Shown: one piece after another, positions 35,435-45,524 of the stretch
Position numbering within the stretch: position 1 is the stretch's first letter
How the letters are laid out: each line of letters opens with the position of its first letter
From: Diaporthe sp. PMI_573
Taxonomy: Eukaryota; Ascomycota; Sordariomycetes; Diaporthales; Diaporthaceae
Direction of reading: 5' to 3'
DNA: 64,000 bases
Assembly (NCBI GenBank): GCA_021399435.1
Contig: JAJTUP010000002.1
Coordinates: forward strand, 2,542,001 to 2,606,000
Notes under the pieces: generated by a model
Seen by the model: the letters and a program-made list of their open reading frames with translations, nothing else
Database searches by the model: none
What the model was told of the DNA's origin: nothing
Position numbers and translations under genes: made by a program

Positions 35435-36903
35435 TTACCTGAACGCTAGGTTTGTAGGCGTGACTCCCATCTTCGCCCTCCTTGTGCTTCGCTTCTTGGA
35501 AGAGTGCATATGGGAGGCTTCTCTCAGGCCATCTTCTCCAACTCTTTTGAAAAGCTCCGCAACTCCCTTGAAGCCCTCCGCAATTTTCTTGAAACTCTCT
35601 GCAACTCCTTTGAACTTTCCTCCAAGGCCTACATCACCAATCGCCTACCCTCCAGCTCAAAGCCCGACCCGCGAGGAGTTAGATCCAAAGCTTTATGGAG
35701 CTGGATCGCGGCTTCGCTGTAATCGGCAAAGTTTCCTCTCAGCCTGAGGAAACGCGCAGTCAACAAATGAAGTCTTGCATGGAGCTCGGTCGTCGGTCGC
35801 CAGCTGAGTCCTTGCTTCCAATGATCTGTCGTCAAGGCGGTGCGTGCTTGCAGCAGGGTGTTTTCCGTCAGGCGATTGACTATCTGATTGCCGACTGCGG
35901 GCATGTAGAAGCAAGCGCAGTCTAGGTTGAGGCGGAAATACAGGCCTGCAAAAGAGGAGATGAAAAGCTCGCCCTCCTCCTGGATGAGTCGGGGCCAGTG
36001 GTCACCTCTGTGCAGCGCATCCATCTCGTAGAGACACTTCATGCGAGTATTGCAGGCGAGCCAGGCCTCTCCTTTCGCCAGATGCTGCATGGAAATCACG
36101 TCCTGAGCTTTGAGATGGGCCAGAACCTCCCGAGGACCGCTCCACTCACGGCCCCTCCGAAGGGTATCAGCAACGTCGGCTGACTCCAGACCGCACACCT
36201 GGGCACTTCCGGCGTCGCTTAGGAAGTCACAGAACGGCTGGATGATTCCCATCTTGGTATTCTCGGAGAAGTATCGCTCGAATGAATCGAGATCCACGAA
36301 GTCTCGGGCCTCACGACCGGCAGTGACTACAAGCCCAAGGTTCAATGTCAGATTCAACCGATCTTTGAAGCCGGAAATGAACAAACCGCCCTCCATCAGG
36401 GCCAGGCACAGCTTGCCCAAGTCTTTGGCCATTATCATGGCATCAAAAGGATCGTGCGCACGAACTGGCAGATTTGGCGCCTGCTCGTTGCGAAGGACCA
36501 TGGTCACTTCGAGGACGTAACCTCTGAAGCGCTGGACGTGATCTTCATTTGCGGTGACGATTGGTAGGGAAACTGCGGTCAGCAGGTACTGGGGGACACC
36601 GTAGGACCTGACACGGACGAAGCGGTTCTTCCTGACCATGAGGTCGTAGGCCTCACAGTGGACGTCGCGGCTGGCCATAAGAATGGCAATGTGGATTGAA
36701 TGTCGGGCACGAGTGAAAAGTGCCAGGTGTTCCTCGATTTCAGACTGTGTGGGCTGAGCACCAAGTTCAGTCTTGCACGTCTCGCACGTCTCGAAGTCGG
36801 CCAGGAGGAAGGCGTAGATGTTGTTGCAGATCTCGATTGGCAGGAAACCCAGGTCGCCTACGTTTCCGGGCCTGAGCCGGTCTAGGCGAGTCACCTCGTT
36901 CAT
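35435..36903 (-). CDS. Uncharacterised F-box-like fungal protein
   Basis: The first exon runs from ATG 36903 (MNEVTRLDRL) and reads open to a stop at 35629. An N-terminal FLPIEICNNIYAFLL resembles an F-box-type helix, followed by a CETCKTELG cysteine pair. The central part is helical, with many small residues near GGLFISGFKDRL; the C-terminal third contains a helical pair (LHLLTARFLRLRGNFADYSEAAIQLHKAL) like a degenerate TPR. I infer a 50-base intron (35648-35599, GTAGGC..TTGCAG) that skips the stop in phase and extends the protein by about 54 residues to TAA at 35435. That extension is an amphipathic, Lys-rich repeat (SFKKIAEGFKGVAELFKRVG). If unspliced, the gene ends at 35629. No function can be assigned. 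Confidence 0.65.
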
Positions 36904-37935
36904 TTTGAGGATGGATGTGCGTAGGCGGTAATGCTGGAGGTGATATGGAAAGGGCTCCTGGGTGCCGCTTGATTGTTGAATTTTGGACAGATGGTCAAGA
37001 CTTGTCGAGGTGGAATGGCTTCAGTCGAAGCAATTGAGACCTGCCAAGTAGGAAAACCCTGAGAGGTCAGTGATGCAATGTGGAAGAAGCGTCCTGTGAT
37101 AAAATGCATCAGAGATGGCTCACGGAAAAACCTCTCGAGAAGGGAATGGTTCGAAGAATGAGTTTAAGAGGTCATCGCCCAGGCAATTTTTGTGTGGATG
37201 AAATGGGACGTTGGACGTTGGACGTTGGACGTGTGTTTGTCGAATTGCCAGTAGAATAATGACACTTGTGAAGCGCGAGCAGTGAGAATGGAGATCAAGG
37301 ACCTGGCAGCTGTTGTGGGTACGAAACTTGGAAGGGAGGCGAGGGGGGTGCAGCAAGTTTTGTCGTTGGCCTGATTGCCCAAACGCTGCACCGACGCGAC
37401 AACTGGGCCCAGGAAGCTGGCGTTTGCTGAGGAAGCAGAGACACTTGGGGGGATCATATGTGCTTCCCACACCAGCCAGATCCGTTCGAAGTAGACGGCT
37501 TTCCATCCCATGTTACTGCAAGGCAGATGCTTTGGAAGAGTCTTTCGAGCAGGACTGTTCAACTACCTAGGTACCTGGGCGTACCTAGGTAGGTGTGAAC
37601 GAGCTTTGCCCGGGTGTCCGCTAGGCGGCCATAGCATTTATGTTCTGGGCCACCTGGGCAGTACTCACTGCCCAACCTCCCGTGGGATCAGTCTTGTATA
37701 GAATTACCTGCTCTGGAAGAGCCTCTTATGGAGTAGGAGTAACCTCCTGTAGGCAAACCACCCCATCAAGCAAGCCACAGAGGCTGCATAGTGCCTTGTT
37801 GTTGTTGTTGTTGTTGTAGTAGTGTAATTATATATTTCGTGATCAACTAGATATGTTTGAAAGGGAGAAGAAGCATTTCATATAATTTCTACTTGCAATA
37901 GGAACCCAAAAGACCTATCGACGCAGCCAGCGTTC
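36904..37935. other. Intergenic DNA between two minus-strand genes
   Basis: About 1 kb containing two ACCTAGGT palindromes (37565-37572, 37583-37590), a triplet microsatellite and a CTCCTGTAGG sequence like the cluster at 34.7 kb. The sequence GGACGTTGGACGTTGGACGT at about 37206 is a short tandem repeat. No gene was recognised. Confidence 0.4.
37796..37823. repeat. TTG triplet microsatellite
   Basis: Seven tandem TTG units followed by TAG units. It is intergenic, about 110 bases from the 3' end of the NmrA-like gene. Confidence 0.9.
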
Positions 37936-39002
37936 CTACGAGTAGGAGAGAACACCCTGATCCAGGAGCACGAGGCCGCCCTTTGTAACCTCGTCAATGT
38001 CTTCCTCAGGCAACCCAAGCGCCTCGTTCGCGAGGCCGAGACGGGTGTGGTCCCCCTCACCCGTAGGGAAGAAGATCCTCGCATACATCTGCCTGGTGAA
38101 GCCATCCATGTCGCCCTTCTTCATCGCCTCCTGGCCCTCCCTGAATCTCTGCTCGGAGGGGATGTGCCCAATCTTCCAGTCCTTGTCCGTGGTGCCCGTC
38201 ACCCTCTTGACACTCTCAAACATGTCCTTCTGGCTGACCCTGAAGCTAGAGATGTAAAGCGCCTTGTTTGCCCAGTTGTCCACCACAGGCGCCTTGTCGT
38301 TCTCGTCCCCCGGCAGCATCTTGAGACCCAGGAACGCCGCAAGGCCGCGGCCGCACTGGTCCCAGGTGGAGGTTGTGATCTTCTCCTCGCCGTCGTCGTA
38401 AAAGGTCATCTCGCGCTTCTTGACGTCGCACCCGTAGCAGTTCGCGCTGCCGAAGATGGACCACTCGTACCAGAAGCCGCAGCCGAACGCGACCCACTTG
38501 CTAACGCCCAGCTGCTCGATCTCGCGCCTGGCCTTTTGGGAGGGGAGGCCGATCAGGTTCTCCGTCATCATCTTGTCGTTGACGGGGTCCGGTCCGTAGG
38601 AATTGGGCATCACGTAGGGGACGCCCGCCTTCGCGGCTGCCCGGATGAGCTTCGACTCCGTGTCTTCCGGGATGCTGACGGCGAGGGTGATGATGAGGAA
38701 TTGCTGGCCCTTGAGGGCGTCAACAATTGTGGACTCATCGTCGTAGTTGATAGCCACTGGTTTGACACCTTCTGCGAGCTTGTTTGTGCTGTTCTGCCGG
38801 GTAAGGGCTGTGACTGTGTGCTTGCCCGTCTTGAGAAGCTCTTTGGTGAAGTAGCGGCCTATACTACCAGAAGCCTAGAAAATCCATCATTAGAAAATGC
38901 AAATTTGGTTATGGGAATCATCCTACTCACACCAACAATAGCAACTCTCTCGATGCGGTTGACAAAACCGGAAGGCTTGTCTTTGGCATATTTGGGAGAC
39001 AT
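37936..39002 (-). CDS. NmrA-like / isoflavone-reductase-like NAD(P)-dependent protein
   Basis: Exons 39002-38931 (24 codons) and 38874-37936 join in phase 0 across a 56-base intron, giving 336 residues. The Rossmann motif VAIVGASGSIGRYF is split exactly at the intron. The next blocks (VTALTRQNS, ALKGQQFLIITLAV, AAKAGVPYVMPNSYGPD) fit the NmrA-like atypical short-chain dehydrogenase family, which includes isoflavone reductase-like enzymes and redox sensors. The GCGFWYEWS segment after the central helix is typical of the fungal aromatic-alcohol/isoflavone reductase-like group. The canonical SDR Tyr-x3-Lys is not evident, as is usual here. Substrate unknown. The start ATG at 39002 gives MSPKYAKDKPS. 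It is divergent from the CoA-ligase-like gene across 2.7 kb. Confidence 0.9.
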
Positions 39003-41742
39003 CTTGAATGAGTGGGCTCCAGCGAAGGTTTGACGATGTATATGAATTGGTCGACTCAGGGTTTGGGCTTAAAACTGTTCCGTAGGTTTGATGAACTGAT
39101 CAAGGATGATGGGGCTCCTGAATTATTCACGGATGTGATGACCAGGTCGACTTTATATCTTTAGGGCATTATATATTTCAAGCTCAGGGTGTGCTTAGTC
39201 TCAGACCATTTTGTTGGAAATGTGTCAGCGTCACCAGATCGCGGAGCTTGATAGAAAGTCGGATCAACGTCGAGGCCGACTGAGGACCTGGGAACGCATC
39301 TCCGTGCGCCGCATACCTAGGTTTCCGGACAAAGTCCACATCGGCATCCGTTTTGAGAAAGTCTCTCGGCGTTAAGGCCTGTCTAACTATGCACTACACG
39401 GTTCCGACACTGCTAGCACCTGGCAGCGTATTATGGTCGGCGGTTCAGCGGGCCCAAAGTAAAACCATAAATTGTTACGGGAGCTATCTCCGCCATGCGG
39501 AGGAGACGGAGAAGAGACATGCCTGATATGGCGTCCTTATCTCCGCCGCAGAAGGCGATCGGCAGTAAGGCAGGCGCCAAGCCGATTGCCTGAGACCGTC
39601 GGCTCGGACAAGGCGTATCTATAAGTCCAATGGTACTGGCGTTTCTAAGCAGTCGCTGGCCGAGTCTCCCGAGTTTGGAGCCATCTCGGCTCCATGTTAA
39701 TTTGCACCGACCGAGCTCGTAAAGTGCTGCAAAGTCAGTTCTTGCAGCAATGCGAGGGAAAAAAAGGCACCAGGGGAGTGCTTCGTCAAAGGTTGATAAG
39801 CGGTACAATTGACGTCCTCGTTAGTTGCAACGTCCAACCCACAAGCCGTGGGCGGAGGTGGTGGGCGGAGGTGAAGAGGTAGCTGCTCAAGTGCTCCTGC
39901 GGCGTGGTAGCATACGTTGTACAAGTGCTTCTTTTCTGTACTATCGAACGGACTCTTTAGCCGAATGCCACGGGGACTTGCAGCACGGCGGCGTAGACTA
40001 TTGCCTTGTCAAAGCCATCCTAGTGCACCATTGGGGCGGTGGCCCGCTTGGTGCTAGTCCTCGTTGTTCCGTGTATTCGTCCACCGCAGCGATTAGAGCC
40101 AATTTCTGGAAGCCCAGACTCTGGGATTCCAGACACGAGTCGACCGTCGTTGCCATCAACACGTGCCGTGGCGGACATTCAAGCTCCCTACTGGCCCCGC
40201 CGTACACCTGAGACATTGTTCGGAAGTAAGCTGACAAGTCTTGCCGTCGAAGCGAGCAAGAAGAGCTGGCTTGCTCTTGGTATCCGGGAGGGCGGTAATC
40301 GGCCCACGTTTGTTCCAAGCCTTTTTTTTTCTGCCTGCAATTTAGGTGCTTAGCCAACGGCGCTCGGATAGCCGCATCGTCCCAAGGTCAAGCTTCCTCG
40401 CGGGTGTTATGAGCGTTCGGAGGACCGTAGTTACTACTCGCAACGTCACACGATTCTCCACCACAGCATACCTGAGGGAAGGATTTAGACGAGAAGTGCT
40501 AGTATCTGCCTTGTCTCCCTAGCTTCCGACTGGGCCTCAGCAGCAACTTATTACCTGCCAGGTGTCCGCTGCGGATTTGGCCCTCGCTTAAGGAAAAGAG
40601 AGACAGACTTGATGGCTTCTGTGGGACCTGCTTTTTCTCCGACCGATCCAATGTGTATCGATCAGTTTTTGAGAAAAGCTCTGGTTCGAGTCTGGAAGTG
40701 TCTTGATGATACTTCCCCATTTGCGATAGGCTACCTGGAGGGAAAGCGGTTGCGGTACCGATACGAGGTCGCCAGAAACCCGAGGGCGCCCACCTCCCCC
40801 GGTCCCTTCGGAACGCTGTGTCCGCGGGCGGAGATAGAGTTAGTATCCAGGTATCTAACTGTTTTAGTGCTGTGGATTGTGCAGTACTTGGGATACGTCA
40901 GTCAAGCACCTCCGCAAAAAGGCAAACCGTCGTAGCCAGCGTCGCCAATTGGGTAGTTCTCCTGAGCAAGCTACTGTGTACTTCATCCCACTGAGGATGT
41001 CCCAAATCAGTCGGAAACACGAAGCCGCTTACCGTCTGGGGTTCTTAGTACGAGAGTGTACTGGACCTCGGCAGTGTCCCAATCCAGCAAGGATCTCGTC
41101 AACCTCGGGCCCGCAGTCGAGAACTGCGGGGTGCGTTGACTCGCTCGGCAGCCTCAGGCCATCCCTGCTTGACGCGGGGAAGCCACGGAGGATTCTGGGG
41201 AAGAGGCCAATTCTCGACGTCTTCCACGTTGCTGCGAGTGTTCAATTCCTGGGCTTCTGGGCGAGGGCTCGTTCCGAAGGTAACTGGGTTGAGAAGGGAG
41301 CCTCATCCGATGCGCCTGCCGGTGCGCATACGATGGCTGTGATGGCCCCAGCGAGGCGTTTCGTCACCCCGCCCACAATTATTCAAGGGTCAGGCTGTCT
41401 GGTGAAGTCACCGTGGCTGCAACAGAAGTACTACTACGCAGTATCTCCTACTAGTAGGATGCAGTTCCAGACCGGGATCCAGAAGGAAGCTTCCCCCGTC
41501 CTAGTAGGCTAATAGATGCCTCGGGACATCTTGATTGAGGGTCACATCCCATACCCAAGTCGTTGTTCCCCTTCCCCTCCTCCGCCGGGAGAAGGCTACC
41601 CATCTCATCTCTGGGACGTCACTACTGCTTTGACACCTTATCCTCGGACATTTCTTACACGCGTGCGAATTCGTCGTCCTCTCCCTTGTTGGCTCTCTCT
41701 TCTTCGCTTCTGTCTGGCCTGTTGTCCCGAGATTTTGGCAAA
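39003..41742. other. Divergent intergenic region
   Basis: About 2.7 kb between the NmrA-like gene (-) and the CoA-ligase-like gene (+). It holds an ACCTAGGT palindrome at 39315-39322, a T10-ish run at about 40321 and a perfect 14-base palindrome TCCTACTAGTAGGA at 41446-41459. The 211-codon open frame at 40877-41512 has no recognisable domain. The final 200 bases are CT-rich, probably the leader of the downstream gene. Confidence 0.4.
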
Positions 41743-43524
41743 ATGGTGATCAAGTCACGCTGGAACATCCCCATCGACGATGGCTCTTTGCAAAAATGGA
41801 TTTTTGGCTCGTCAAAGGGCCCTCTTCAAGATCGGAAGACCTTTCTCGATGCTGAACGCCCAGACACGCACTTCCTGACCTTCGCAGAATATCGACTTCT
41901 GGCCAAGCGTATCGGCCTGGGGCTGCAGCAGGCTGGCTTGAAGCCCGGCGAAAGGGTGCTCGTCTTCTCCGGGAATAATCTGTACTTCCCTTCCGTGTTT
42001 CTTGGCGTGCTCATGGCCGGTGGCGTTTTCACGGGTGCCAATCCGACCTTCGTTGCGCGTGAGGTTGCGTATCAGCTTCGTGACAGTGGCGCCACGTTCA
42101 TGTTTGCCGCGAAGGGCAGCCTGGATATTGCATTGCAAGCTGCGGAGGAAGCAGGCTTGGCTAGAGACCGTGTGTTTGTATTCGACGCAGAGACCGATGC
42201 CCGCGCCGAGAAACCAACGCCCGGAACCAAAGGGCGGCTGCAAGGAGCGAGGCATTGGACCGAGCTGTTAGAGGCAGGCAGGGCGCAGGCCGAGAGCTGG
42301 GACTGGGTCGAGCCCTCAGATGCGGCCAACACAACTTGCTGTCTGAACTACAGCAGCGGGACGACTGGCGTGCCCAAGGGAGTTGAGATTCCGCACCGCT
42401 CGTACGTTGCCAACTGCACCCAGGTCTTGTTCGTGGCGAAGCTGGACCCGGAGCACGACATCAAGAGGGACAGGTCGCGGGCTCTGGCCTTCCTTCCGAT
42501 GTACCATGCGTACGGCCAGACTTACTTTGTCGCAAATTACGCTAGACAAGGCACACCTGTCTATGTTATGCCTCAGTTCGACTTCATGAAGATGCTGCAA
42601 TACGTACAGAAGTATCGCATCACCACCTTGGCCTGCGTGCCGCCAATCATTGTGGCCCTTGCGAAGCACCCTGCCAGCCGCCAATTCGATCTGAGCAGTG
42701 TCGAGACTGTCGGGTCTGGTGCAGCGCCTCTGAATCATGAGACCATGACGGAATGCCAGTCCTTGTTCACAAAGAACGAAGTCATCATCAGCCAAGGCTG
42801 GGGCATGACGGAGACGACCTGCACGACCCTAGCCTGGGACAGTCGAGTGAAAGCTGGTGCTGGCGTCGGGGAACTGTACCCAAACATGTCCGCAAAGATC
42901 ATGGAGCTGGATGGTAAGACGGAGATATTGGAGGCTCACAAGCCGGGCGAGCTCTGGGTGAGCGGGCCGAATCTGCTCAAGGGTTACTGGCGCAAGCCGG
43001 AAGCAACCCGCGAGACGGTTGTCACCGATCCCGACGGCACACGGTGGCTGCGGACCGGCGACGTTGCGCACTGTGAGGATTACCGTACCGGAGCGATATG
43101 GCATATCGTCGACCGGATCAAGGAGCTCATCAAGGTGAAGGGAAACCAGGTGGCCCCGGCCGAGCTCGAAGGGCTGCTCCTCGAGCACCCCGCCGTCGTG
43201 GATGTCGGGGTTATCGGCGTGACCATCGAGGGCGAAGAGGTGCCACGGGCCTATATCCAGAAGAAAGATGGGGCAAGGGCGGCGGAGAAAGAGATTGCGG
43301 AATGGTTGGCAGAGAAGGTGACCAGGTATAAGCGCCTCAAGGGCGGAGTTGTGTTTGTAGACGCAATTCCGAAGAACCCGGTAAGTCGAACACCTCGGGC
43401 CCTGCACTGGCCGAATAGTTCTAATCAAGCATTGCCACAGTCGGGCAAGATCCTACGAAAGATTCTTAGAGAAAAGGCCAAGGAAGAAGTTGGGGACCGG
43501 AAGCCATTTGGTTCGAGGATCTAG
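41743..43524 (+). CDS. 4-coumarate-CoA-ligase-like AMP-forming acyl-CoA synthetase
   Basis: This ANL-superfamily enzyme activates a carboxylic acid with ATP to an acyl-adenylate and transfers it to CoA. Exons are 41743-43380 and 43441-43524, 573 residues. The phosphate-binding loop is YSSGTTGVPKG (residues 203-213); A5 is QGWGMTETT, A7 includes WLRTGDV, A8 is IVDRIKELIKVKGNQVAPAELE, and the A10 lysine lies in IPKNPSGKILRKI. The 60-base intron interrupts A10 between Pro and Ser; it is a multiple of three and contains no stop, so a retained intron would insert 20 residues beside the catalytic Lys. The C terminus ends GSRI, a possible weak type 1 peroxisomal signal. The family resembles fungal and plant 4CL-like peroxisomal synthetases; the acid substrate is unknown. 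The start is the ATG at 41743 (MVIKSRW); the upstream open frame has only a TTG start. Confidence 0.93.
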   Translation: MVIKSRWNIPIDDGSLQKWIFGSSKGPLQDRKTFLDAERPDTHFLTFAEYRLLAKRIGLGLQQAGLKPGERVLVFSGNNLYFPSVFLGVLMAGGVFTGANPTFVAREVAYQLRDSGATFMFAAKGSLDIALQAAEEAGLARDRVFVFDAETDARAEKPTPGTKGRLQGARHWTELLEAGRAQAESWDWVEPSDAANTTCCLNYSSGTTGVPKGVEIPHRSYVANCTQVLFVAKLDPEHDIKRDRSRALAFLPMYHAYGQTYFVANYARQGTPVYVMPQFDFMKMLQYVQKYRITTLACVPPIIVALAKHPASRQFDLSSVETVGSGAAPLNHETMTECQSLFTKNEVIISQGWGMTETTCTTLAWDSRVKAGAGVGELYPNMSAKIMELDGKTEILEAHKPGELWVSGPNLLKGYWRKPEATRETVVTDPDGTRWLRTGDVAHCEDYRTGAIWHIVDRIKELIKVKGNQVAPAELEGLLLEHPAVVDVGVIGVTIEGEEVPRAYIQKKDGARAAEKEIAEWLAEKVTRYKRLKGGVVFVDAIPKNPVSRTPRALHWPNSSNQALPQSGKILRKILREKAKEEVGDRKPFGSRI

Positions 43525-44236
43525 AACGGGAGTTCTGGCGCAAACTTGAACCTAGCAGGGATCAGCCAACGAGACATGGCCGGTCAATCTGGAGGAGGGG
43601 CCAGGTATATAGGCCAATGTCAATATAGAATATATAGGACAGCCATGTGCGATGATTTAACGAGCTCTTTGCCCATGCCCATGAGCTACCGTCGACCAAG
43701 AGCACGAGGTCGTACAGACGTGGCCCGCGAACTGGTGCTGTGACTGTGAATTGGCCTGCGAAGAGCAGCAGAGAGTTGCGGGTCGGAGCTTAACAAAAGG
43801 CACAGATCATATACAGCACAGGAGCGCTGAGCTGTTCTGGCCCAGAGTGCATTGACGAATCCACAAACACGAAAGTCGAAGCAACTGCTGTCGTAAATGG
43901 GCGTCCTGGTCGAGCTTCGAGTCAACCGTGTAAATTGCTGTCGTGTGCCTGCTTCCGTGCCTATTGGTCAAAGCTCCAAAAAGGGACCCACCTCACCTGC
44001 TTAGGTAAACCGTGACCGCTCATGCAGCCAGGGAACTTTTTTCCTCGACCGCGAAGAGCTCAAGTCCAGCCTCCGCTCGGTAGCCATCGCGATTGGGACG
44101 ACAAATAACTGGTAGACAATTGACGACGTGCCAACCCGGCTGATAGTTATCCGATCCCAACCGCCTGGACTCCCAGATCTCGACATCTCTCCTCGCCCTT
44201 CCTCTTGAGGCGACGATCCTGCCTCCAGACCTCACA
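43525..44236. other. Intergenic spacer between two plus-strand genes
   Basis: About 0.7 kb holding the presumed 3' UTR of the CoA-ligase-like gene and the promoter of the ribosomal protein gene. Nothing further was recognised. Confidence 0.4.
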
Positions 44237-44884
44237 ATGGAGGCCCCAGCACATACCCTCCTTCGGCCCGCGGCACGAAGCTGTGTCTCCAGCACAAGAC
44301 GCACCCTCAGGCAGCAAATACGCTCGAAAGCCACCGCGTCCCGGACGAGGCGTTCTCTCAACATCTCCCCACACCCCTCTTTCCTCGCCCCCGACTCGAG
44401 CCAGCAATCAGACCACATCATCTTCAACCCGCCAGCGAGCGCCCCGTCCGTATACCATACACCATTCAAGTTCCTGCCCAAGACCGATCCCCGGAGGCGC
44501 GCGAACCTGGCCAAGATATTCGAGTCACACTTTGCGCCCACCACGGGCGGCGCTGCTGCAGTGACCACAGACCTGCCAACGCTGCCGTCGCAGCACAAGT
44601 ACAACCCGAGGTTCGACGCCCGGGGCCCCATCACCAAGGCCGAGGTGGAGGAGATGCGGCGGCTGCGGGAGGAGGACCCGCACAAGTGGAACGTCGCGGC
44701 GCTGTCGGAGAAGTACGCGATCCCGCACATCTTCGTCATGATGTGCTGCCAGGCGCCCAAGGAGAAGCTCGAGTTCGAGAGGAAGAAGATGGAGCTCATC
44801 CGCCAGCGGTGGGGGCCCATACGGGCCAAGGCCAAGGAGGATCGCCATCGGAGGACGCAGATGCTTTACCGAGGGGAGATATAG
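44237..44884 (+). CDS. MRPL20: Mitochondrial large ribosomal subunit protein mL58 (MRPL20)
   Basis: A single-exon gene of 215 residues. The N terminus (about 35 residues rich in Arg, Ser and Thr with no acidic residues after position 2) looks like a mitochondrial presequence. The core block YHTPFKFLPKTDPRRRANLAKI and the later LPSQHKYNPRFDARGPITKAEVEEMRRLRE..PHKWN match the fungal MRPL20 (mL58) family. The C-terminal part is a basic helix ending RTQMLYRGEI. mL58 is a fungus-specific component of the mitochondrial 54S subunit. Long minus-strand frames over the same DNA are shadows of this gene. Confidence 0.9.
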   Translation: MEAPAHTLLRPAARSCVSSTRRTLRQQIRSKATASRTRRSLNISPHPSFLAPDSSQQSDHIIFNPPASAPSVYHTPFKFLPKTDPRRRANLAKIFESHFAPTTGGAAAVTTDLPTLPSQHKYNPRFDARGPITKAEVEEMRRLREEDPHKWNVAALSEKYAIPHIFVMMCCQAPKEKLEFERKKMELIRQRWGPIRAKAKEDRHRRTQMLYRGEI

Positions 44885-45524
44885 TAGGGGGACTTATCGG
44901 GTTGTGGTCTACTACTGCCACGCGAGGACGCTGGGGTGCGACGCCTTGGATGGACGAAGGTGGCGCATTCTGCTCGGTGGAACTCTTCGGCCGGAGCCAT
45001 CGACACGGAGCGTTGAGCTACGCCTGAAACTCTTTCTCTGGAGGACCATACAGCCGGCTCAAGCTCGTGCCCGTCACACCGTGTGATTGACGAGATGAAG
45101 AGACACCACCCAGGCCCAAGCTAGCTCTGGGGGACGAAGGATGACCGCGGATGTACCTTAGTGTACCTTCATATTGTAAAATCTGGGAGAACAATAGAGG
45201 ACAGGCCACAAGGATACGACTGGCAGGCAGTCGTCGAATAGTTGGCAGGCTCGGCTGACAGAAAGTCGGAGAGCTCGTTCTGTACATTAAAAAAACAACG
45301 ACTCCGAATACCATCTCATGCGTCATGCAAATCTCAAAATATATTGCGGTCAGGCTCTAGGGAGAACAAGATGAGTGACGGTACAATTTGATCTGCCATC
45401 GTTCCCATTTACTGGAGGGCTGGTACCTCCATAAACAGGAACAGGACCTTGACTGTTCTGTAGGGCTTAACAAATTTGAAGACGCCAATTCTCTAACGCC
45501 GTACTTTGAGATATCATATAATCC
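44885..45524. other. Convergent intergenic spacer
   Basis: 640 bases between the stops of the mL58 gene (+) and the cysteine-rich F-box-like gene (-), presumably both 3' UTRs. No gene was recognised. Confidence 0.4.

Noticed and set aside
40877..41512. 211-codon plus-strand open frame
   Set aside because: No recognisable domain, no clear start context, and composition like the surrounding non-coding DNA.
41563..41742. 60-codon N-terminal extension of the CoA-ligase-like gene
   Set aside because: The frame opens with TTG, not ATG, and the sequence is CT-rich leader-like; the ATG at 41743 matches the family start.
44020..44835. 271-codon minus-strand frame over the mL58 gene
   Set aside because: Shadow of the plus-strand ribosomal protein gene, which has clear family blocks.
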